From Slackia sp. (GTDB lineage Bacteria > Actinomycetota > Coriobacteriia > Anaerosomatales > Anaerosomataceae), in assembly GCA_020725885.1 (NCBI GenBank), contig DYEA01000011.1, positions 34,570-98,569 on the forward strand: a stretch of 64,000 bases of DNA, in the 5' to 3' direction. The number at the start of each line of letters is the position of its first letter. Position 1 is the stretch's first letter. The position numbers and the translations under genes are program-made. The notes beneath the pieces are model-generated. The model was given only the letters and a program-made list of their open reading frames with translations, did no database searches and was not told the origin of the DNA. This document shows positions 59,249 to 64,000 of this stretch, piece after piece.

Positions 59249-60312
59249 CCTTCCCGCACATGGGGCCGTACTGGATCGGCTTCAAGGCGCTCGCCCAGGG
59301 ACTCGGATGCGAGGTCGTCGTGCCGCCGCCGATGAGCGCCCGGACGCTCGAGCTCGGCGCGCGGCACAGCCCCGAGTTCGTGTGCGTGCCGTTCAAGTAC
59401 AACCTCGGCAACTTCATCGAGGCAGCGGAGCTCGGCGCCGACACCATAGTGCAGGCCATCGGCGGCTGCCGGTTCGGCTACTACGCGGAGGTGCAGCAGG
59501 CCATCATGGAGGACCTAGGGTACCGCGTGCGCTTCGTGCGCGCCGACGCGGGCCGCAACGTCTTCGACTTCTTGCGAGACCTGCGGAGCAAGCTGGCGCC
59601 TGGCGTCCCGCTCAGGCAGATGAAGCGCGCGTTCGAGCTCGCGTTCCGCAAGGGAGAGGCGATCGACGCCGTGCTTGTGTGGGTGCTCGCCAACCTCGGG
59701 TTCGAGCGCGAGCCGGGCGCGATCGAGCGGATCGAGGCCCGGTTCTTGCGCGAACTCGACGCCGCCTCGACGCGCGCCGAAGTCGACGCACTGCTCGCTG
59801 CCACCCTCGACGAGCTCGCCGCACTCCCGCTCGACAAGCCCGGCGACCCGCTGCGCGTCGGCATCGTCGGCGAGCTCTACGTCGTGATGGAGCCGTTCTC
59901 GAACCTCGGGATCGAGCGGCAGATCGCCCGTCACGGCGTCGAGGTGCACCGCGAGATGACGCTGACGAACCTCATCCGCCACGCGCTCGAAGGAGACCGC
60001 CACATCCGCGACCTCGTGCGCCGTTCCGACGGGTGGGTGCGCTACCACCTCGGCTCGCATGGCACCGAGTCCGTCGCGCTCGCGCACGAGTACGCGAAGC
60101 GCGGGTTCGATGGCGTCGTGCACCTCAAGCCGTTCGGCTGCATGCCCGAGGTGAACGCGATGGCCGCGCTGCAGCGCTACTCGCGCGAGAGCGAGGTGCC
60201 GGTGCTGTTCGTCAGCTGCGACACGCAGCTCGCGGAGACCGGCATCGCCACGCGCGTCGAGGCGTTCTGCGACATGCTCGCGATCAGGAGGAAGGGCGCG
60301 ATCCATGCGTAA
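59230..60312 (+). CDS. Second dehydratase-like subunit of the split system
   Basis: 360 residues from a GTG that overlaps the preceding gene by 19 bases. VTFPHMGPYWIGFKALAQGL starts the domain; CVPFKYNLGNFIEA, LKPFGCMPEVNAM and FVSCDTQ carry the conserved cysteines. Resembles the C-terminal dehydratase-like half of the same large fusions. Coupled to the ATPase gene by an eight-base overlap. Confidence 0.88.
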   Translation: MPGPKVTFPHMGPYWIGFKALAQGLGCEVVVPPPMSARTLELGARHSPEFVCVPFKYNLGNFIEAAELGADTIVQAIGGCRFGYYAEVQQAIMEDLGYRVRFVRADAGRNVFDFLRDLRSKLAPGVPLRQMKRAFELAFRKGEAIDAVLVWVLANLGFEREPGAIERIEARFLRELDAASTRAEVDALLAATLDELAALPLDKPGDPLRVGIVGELYVVMEPFSNLGIERQIARHGVEVHREMTLTNLIRHALEGDRHIRDLVRRSDGWVRYHLGSHGTESVALAHEYAKRGFDGVVHLKPFGCMPEVNAMAALQRYSRESEVPVLFVSCDTQLAETGIATRVEAFCDMLAIRRKGAIHA

Positions 60313-61267
60313 GGGGTACCTGGGACTCGACATCGGCTCGATCTCGACGAAAGGCGTCGTCATCGACGAGCGCGGCGAAGTGGTCGCGTCGTCGTACCTG
60401 TGGACCGAAGGTAGCCCGATCCGCGCGGCGCTCGCCGTCGTCGCCGACCTCGAGCGCGGGCTGGCGGGCAGCGGCGTCGAGGTGGTCGCGGCCGGCACGA
60501 CCGGCTCGGCGCGCGAGCTGATCGGCACGATCGTCGGCGCGCAGGTCGTCAAGAACGAGATCACCGCCCACGCGATGGGGACGCTCTCGCGCCACCCCGA
60601 CGTCCGCACGATCTTCGAGATTGGCGGCCAGGACAGCAAGATCATCCTCCTGCGCGACGGCGTGCCGGTGGACTACGCGATGAACACGCTGTGCGCTGCC
60701 GGAACCGGAGCGTTCCTGTCCGCGCAGGCGCGGCGGCTCGGCGTTCCCGTCGAGCGCTTCGGCGAGCTTGCGCTGCAGAGCCGCCAGCCGACGAAGATCG
60801 CGGGGCGCTGCACGGTGTTCGCCGAGTCCGACCTCGTGCACAAGATGCAGATGGGCTACGCGCTCGAAGACATCGTCGCCGGGCTGTGCAACGCCATCGT
60901 GAGCAACTACCTCAACAACATCGGCAAGGGCAAGCGCATCGAGCCGCCGATCGTCTTCCAAGGCGGCGTGAGCAAGAACGTCGGCGTCGTGGAGGCGTTC
61001 CGGCGTGCGACCGGCCACGACGTCCTCGTCGACGAGATGGGTCACCTGATGGGCGCGATCGGCATCGCCTTGCTCGCGCGGGCGAGCGGAATCGAGGAGC
61101 CCTTCGACTTCTCGGTGCGCGAGGCGAGCTTCACGACGCGCGGAGTGGAGTGCGGCGGCTGCCCGAACAATTGCGAGGTCGTCTGCGTGCTGCGCGAAGC
61201 CGAGCCGCTCGCCGGGTGGGGCAACCGCTGCGAACGCGGCCTGGAGCGAGCGAAAGCGGCGCTCTAG
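60305..61267 (+). CDS. CoA-substrate dehydratase activase (BadF/BcrA-type ATPase)
   Basis: 320 residues of the ASKHA fold. GYLGLDIGSISTKGVVID is the phosphate-1 loop; EIGGQDSKII is the second loop; cluster-binding cysteines are in NTLCAAGTGAF and AGRCTVFAESD. The homodimer would hold one [4Fe-4S] and drive an electron into the dehydratase-like partner using ATP. An extra Cys-rich tail (VECGGCPNNCEVVCV) is notable and may hold another cluster. Confidence 0.92.
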   Translation: MRKGYLGLDIGSISTKGVVIDERGEVVASSYLWTEGSPIRAALAVVADLERGLAGSGVEVVAAGTTGSARELIGTIVGAQVVKNEITAHAMGTLSRHPDVRTIFEIGGQDSKIILLRDGVPVDYAMNTLCAAGTGAFLSAQARRLGVPVERFGELALQSRQPTKIAGRCTVFAESDLVHKMQMGYALEDIVAGLCNAIVSNYLNNIGKGKRIEPPIVFQGGVSKNVGVVEAFRRATGHDVLVDEMGHLMGAIGIALLARASGIEEPFDFSVREASFTTRGVECGGCPNNCEVVCVLREAEPLAGWGNRCERGLERAKAAL

Positions 61268-61316
61268 GGCGACAGCAGGAACGAACCCGATGATACGGAG
61301 ACGCCAAAGGAGTGCC

Positions 61317-62738
61317 GTGCCCTCCATCGTCCTGTTCACGAACAACCTGCGCCTCGCCGACAACCCGGCGCTCGCCGCGGCTGTCGCCGAAGGGCCGGTC
61401 GTGCCGCTTGCGGTGCTGGACGAGGAGGCGCACGGCGACTGGCGGCCAGGATCCGCAGCGCGCGCCTGGCGTGCCGCCTCGCTCGCAGCGCTCGCGCGCG
61501 GCCTCGAAGCGCGGGGCGCGTGGCTCGTGGTGCGCACCGGCGCGACGAGCGAGCACGTGCTGTCAGTCGCGCGCGAGACGGGTGCCGCTTCCGTGCACAT
61601 GGCCGCCGCCGTGGAGCCCGACCGCGCCGCGTGGCTGCACCGTCTCGCGCAGACGCTCGCAGCGGAAGGCCTGCGGGTCGTCCAGCACTCGCCGAACCTG
61701 CTGCACGAGCCCGGCACGCTCACGACCGCCGACGGCCGCCCCTACCTCGTGTTCACCGCGTTTTCCCGCGCGTTCGAGCGGCGCGTCGCGCTCGAAGCGC
61801 AGCTGCCCGCGCCGAACCGCATCCTGGTGCCGCCGAAGCGCCCTGCGAGCGAGCCGCTGCCGGAGCCCACGGCAGACGCTCCGCCCCTGATGCTCGCGTC
61901 GTTCGCGCCGGGAGAGGACGGCGCCCGTGCGCGCGCGGACGCGTTCTTCGCTGAGGCCATCGCCGAGTACGACCGCCGCCGCGATCTTCCCGCCGTCGAC
62001 GGCACCTCGCGGCTCTCGCCGCACCTCGCGTTCGGCGAGATCTCGGCGCGCGAGCTCTACTGGCGCGCGCTTCGAGCGGCGGAGGCGGATCCGGCCGCGG
62101 CCTGTGGCGCGCTCGCGTTCGCCAGGCAACTCGTGTGGCGCGAGTTCGCGTACCATCTGCTCGCGAGCCACCCCCGCACGCCGACCGAGCCGCTGCGGCC
62201 CGAGTTCGCTCGGTTCCCATGGACCTACGACGCCGCAGCGCTCGATGCGTGGCGCGCTGGCCAGACGGGCTTTCCGCTCGTCGACGCAGGCATGCGGGAG
62301 CTCGCCGCGACTGGTTGGATGCACAACCGCGTGCGGATGGTGGTCGCGTCGTTCCTCACGAAAGACCTGCTCGTGCCGTGGCAAGGCGGCGCACGCTGGT
62401 TCTGGGAGCGCTTGGCCGACGCCGACCTCGCGAACAACACGCTCGGCTGGCAGTGGGTCGCCGGGTGCGGCGCGGACGCACAGCCGTTCTTCCGCGTCTT
62501 CAACCCGGCAGGGCAGTCCCGCCGGTTCGACGCCGCCGCGTACGTCCGCCGCTGGGTCCCGGAGCTCTCCCGCGTGCCCGACCGCTGGATCCACGCGCCG
62601 TGGCAAGCGCCCGAAGCCGAGCTTGCCGCCGCTGGCGTGCGGCTCGGCGAGACCTACCCGCACCCGATCGTCGACCACGCGGCCGCGCGCGCACGAGCGC
62701 TCGACGCGTACAGGGCGCTGCGCGCCGGCGGCAGGTGA
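61317..62738 (+). CDS. phrB: Deoxyribodipyrimidine photolyase
   Basis: 473 residues from a GTG behind AAAGGAG. N-terminal antenna-binding domain (VLFTNNLRLADNPAL) and C-terminal FAD domain with TSRLSPHLAFGEIS, VWREFAYHLLASHP, the tryptophan-rich GWMHNRVRMVVASFL and NNTLGWQWVAGCG. The motifs and length fit a class I CPD photolyase: repairs UV damage with light. Such a gene means that the organism, even if anaerobic, sees light at times. Confidence 0.94.
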   Translation: MPSIVLFTNNLRLADNPALAAAVAEGPVVPLAVLDEEAHGDWRPGSAARAWRAASLAALARGLEARGAWLVVRTGATSEHVLSVARETGAASVHMAAAVEPDRAAWLHRLAQTLAAEGLRVVQHSPNLLHEPGTLTTADGRPYLVFTAFSRAFERRVALEAQLPAPNRILVPPKRPASEPLPEPTADAPPLMLASFAPGEDGARARADAFFAEAIAEYDRRRDLPAVDGTSRLSPHLAFGEISARELYWRALRAAEADPAAACGALAFARQLVWREFAYHLLASHPRTPTEPLRPEFARFPWTYDAAALDAWRAGQTGFPLVDAGMRELAATGWMHNRVRMVVASFLTKDLLVPWQGGARWFWERLADADLANNTLGWQWVAGCGADAQPFFRVFNPAGQSRRFDAAAYVRRWVPELSRVPDRWIHAPWQAPEAELAAAGVRLGETYPHPIVDHAAARARALDAYRALRAGGR

Positions 62739-62818
62739 CAGGATCGCAGGCAAGTGCGCCTGCGCAGCGTGCGCCGTCGTAGCTGCCGCTGCGCTACGCC
62801 GCTGCGGGAACGACCCGA

Positions 62819-62915
62819 TGGCGGAGCCGTGTGCGAATCGAACGCACCCGGGACGCTCTTCACGCCCCACGACGGTTTTGAAGACCGCGCCCGGCACCAG
62901 CCGAGAACCGGCTCC
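62819..62915 (-). tRNA. selC: tRNA-Sec (anticodon UCA)
   Basis: 97 bases including encoded CCA. Long acceptor arm (GGAGCCG/CGGCTCC plus one), six-pair D stem CTCGGC/GCCGGG with the tiny loop TGGT, anticodon loop CTTCAAA, a long variable arm GGGGCG/CGTCCC and T arm GTGCG-TTCGATT-CGCAC. All are hallmarks of bacterial selenocysteine tRNA. selA, selB and selD are not in the window. Confidence 0.95.
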
Positions 62916-63018
62916 GCGGGTATTCTCCGGGGCTTGCGGTGGCGTGTCAACGAACGTTGCGCGAGCGGTGGGCATCTTGAGCCGACCGGCCTAGACCGTC
63001 CACGAAGATGAAAGCTTC

Positions 63019-63061
63019 CTCATCTCGCCCTCATCCCGTTCTCATGCACGCTTCCGAGAAT
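63019..63061 (+). promoter_or_regulatory. Tandem-repeat activator site and promoter of the cytochrome gene
   Basis: CTCAT occurs three times with an exact 11-base period (63019, 63030, 63041), the layout of OmpR/PhoB-family sites. It replaces the -35; a -10-like GAGAAT follows at 63056-63061, ten bases after the last repeat. Confidence 0.55.
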
Positions 63062-63083
63062 CTCAGCAGGCGAAGGAGGAAGC

Positions 63084-64000
63084 GTGAAGCTGACGTCGGT
63101 CAGACTGGACGGCCGCAAGCTCCTGGCCGCGCTCATCGCACTGGCGGCCATGGGCGCTGCGACCGCGGTCGCCGCCCAGGCGACCGATCGTCCGGACTTC
63201 TGCTCATCGTGCCACGAGATGGAGCCGTACCACACGGCGTGGGCGCGAAGCCCGCACCGGAACGTCTCGTGTGTGGAATGCCACGTGGATCCGGGCACCG
63301 CGAACCGTATCGCGCACAAGGCGGTCGCGCTCGGCGAAGTCTGGTCCCACTTCTTCGGCGACCCGCGCTTCCCGAACGGCGCCGACGTCCCGGACTCGCG
63401 CTGCGCTCGGTGTCACGCGCCGTCGAACATCGACGCTGGGGTGCCCGGGTTCGATCACGAGAAGCACCGGGGCGGCCGCTCCTGCATGACCTGCCACAGC
63501 GACGTCGGCCACAGCGTGACGGCCACCGCGCTCGCAGCAGCCGGGGTGCTCGACCGCTCGGCGTACGAGGTCCGCACCTCGTCTGCGACTCCCTCGCAGC
63601 CGTCCACGGCGGCCGCCGGGCATCCGCCGGTCAGCTGCACCGGGTGCCACGACCTCTCGCGCACCGCCTGCGTGCAGTGCCACGCGCCCAGGCACGGATC
63701 GCTCACCGCTTCGACCGGCTCGAACGCGTGCTCGGCCTGCCACCGCTCCGCGGCATCGTGGGACGCGACGCACCCAGACGACCAGCAGTGCGGCTCCTGC
63801 CACGTGCGCCCAGCGAACCACCGGTCGGGTCCGTGCGAGACGTGCCATGCCACACCAGCATCGTGGGCGTTCCGGCATCCGTCGGGCGGCGAGTGCGCCT
63901 CGTGCCACGCGCGTCCCGCCAACCACCGCTCCGGCGCCTGCACAGCCTGCCACACCACGCGCTCGTGGCGGTTCACGCATCCGAGCTCGGCTTCCTGCGC
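63084..64000 (+). CDS. Multihaem c-type cytochrome, NapC/NirT-like start (runs off the window)
   Basis: At least 305 residues from a GTG behind AAGGAGG. A signal/anchor helix (about 12-32) is followed by a NapC/NrfH-like part (FCSSCHEMEPYHTAW, VSCVECHVDPG). The remainder holds further haem sites: 11 CxxCH motifs in all before the window ends. The last part repeats a unit of the form CxxCH-xRPANHRSG-xCxxCH with HP-spaced histidines. Probably carries electrons from menaquinol across the envelope to outside acceptors. The C-terminus is not seen. Confidence 0.93.
   Translation, partial: MKLTSVRLDGRKLLAALIALAAMGAATAVAAQATDRPDFCSSCHEMEPYHTAWARSPHRNVSCVECHVDPGTANRIAHKAVALGEVWSHFFGDPRFPNGADVPDSRCARCHAPSNIDAGVPGFDHEKHRGGRSCMTCHSDVGHSVTATALAAAGVLDRSAYEVRTSSATPSQPSTAAAGHPPVSCTGCHDLSRTACVQCHAPRHGSLTASTGSNACSACHRSAASWDATHPDDQQCGSCHVRPANHRSGPCETCHATPASWAFRHPSGGECASCHARPANHRSGACTACHTTRSWRFTHPSSASC

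Noticed and set aside
1..64000. Selenoprotein gene inside the window
   Set aside because: I found no gene in which an in-frame TGA replaces a known catalytic Cys/Sec position; the search was by eye, so short selenoproteins could be missed.

Overview
The window is G+C-rich bacterial chromosome with many GTG/TTG starts, strong Shine-Dalgarno sequences and long runs of overlapping genes. Molybdenum/tungsten cofactor synthesis, tungstate uptake, a selenocysteine tRNA, a Se/S-carrier-like protein, a flavodiiron protein, 2-hydroxyacyl-CoA-dehydratase-type proteins and a multihaem cytochrome point to an anaerobe or microaerophile. An actinobacterial anaerobe (Coriobacteriia-like) is my best guess. 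That is inferred from gene content; no rRNA or marker protein settles it.

Left part (1-31.9 kb). A truncated chemoreceptor gene and cheR (1-2138) are followed by an L,D-transpeptidase. A 13-gene unit on the minus strand (13163 down to 3241) encodes a tungstate ABC transporter (tupABC), a MobA-FdhD fusion, MoeA, a small Cys-tailed protein, MobB, MoaA, MoaC, a MOSC protein, Mog/MoaB, a cysteine-desulfurase-like enzyme and a Se/S-carrier-like protein. Most of its neighbours overlap. A structured leader precedes tupA and is a Moco/Tuco riboswitch candidate. Next come tdk, a LysR regulator, a Fur-type regulator with an ECF metal importer, a TetR/MMPL/secreted-heptad-protein operon, an NlpC/P60 hydrolase, and a miscellaneous block (SHOCT, NERD, ADP-ribosylglycohydrolase, TetR/ABC exporter, lipoprotein, small membrane proteins).

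Centre (about 32.0-51.0 kb). This is a sedentary chromosomal integron. An integron integrase with the diagnostic insert between its catalytic boxes (50069-51028, minus) is followed by a likely attI and cassette promoter, and then by about 20 gene cassettes. Each cassette ends in an attC-like palindrome directly after a stop codon. The cassettes carry five toxin-antitoxin modules (HigBA, YefM-YoeB, HicBA with a broken hicA, Phd-ParE, AbrB-Doc), a PD-(D/E)XK nuclease pair, a HEPN-like protein, two CPBP intramembrane proteases, two multigene modules built around M48-like proteins that lack the zinc motif, and many small membrane proteins. The integrase points the same way as its cassettes, the unusual inverted layout. 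attC sites near the integrase are nearly identical; they decay with distance and are interrupted by several attC sites of other types.

Right part (51.2-64 kb). Flavodiiron protein, polyprenyl synthetase, a small membrane protein, nitroreductase, a DUF523-DUF1722 protein, a secreted PHP phosphoesterase, a DUF1801 protein and a ferritin-like protein are followed by a three-gene operon resembling a split 2-hydroxyglutaryl-CoA dehydratase activase system. Then come a photolyase, tRNA-Sec (UCA) with encoded CCA, and a multihaem cytochrome c gene that runs off the window behind an OmpR/PhoB-style tandem-repeat promoter. No intergenic stretch exceeds about 300 bases.
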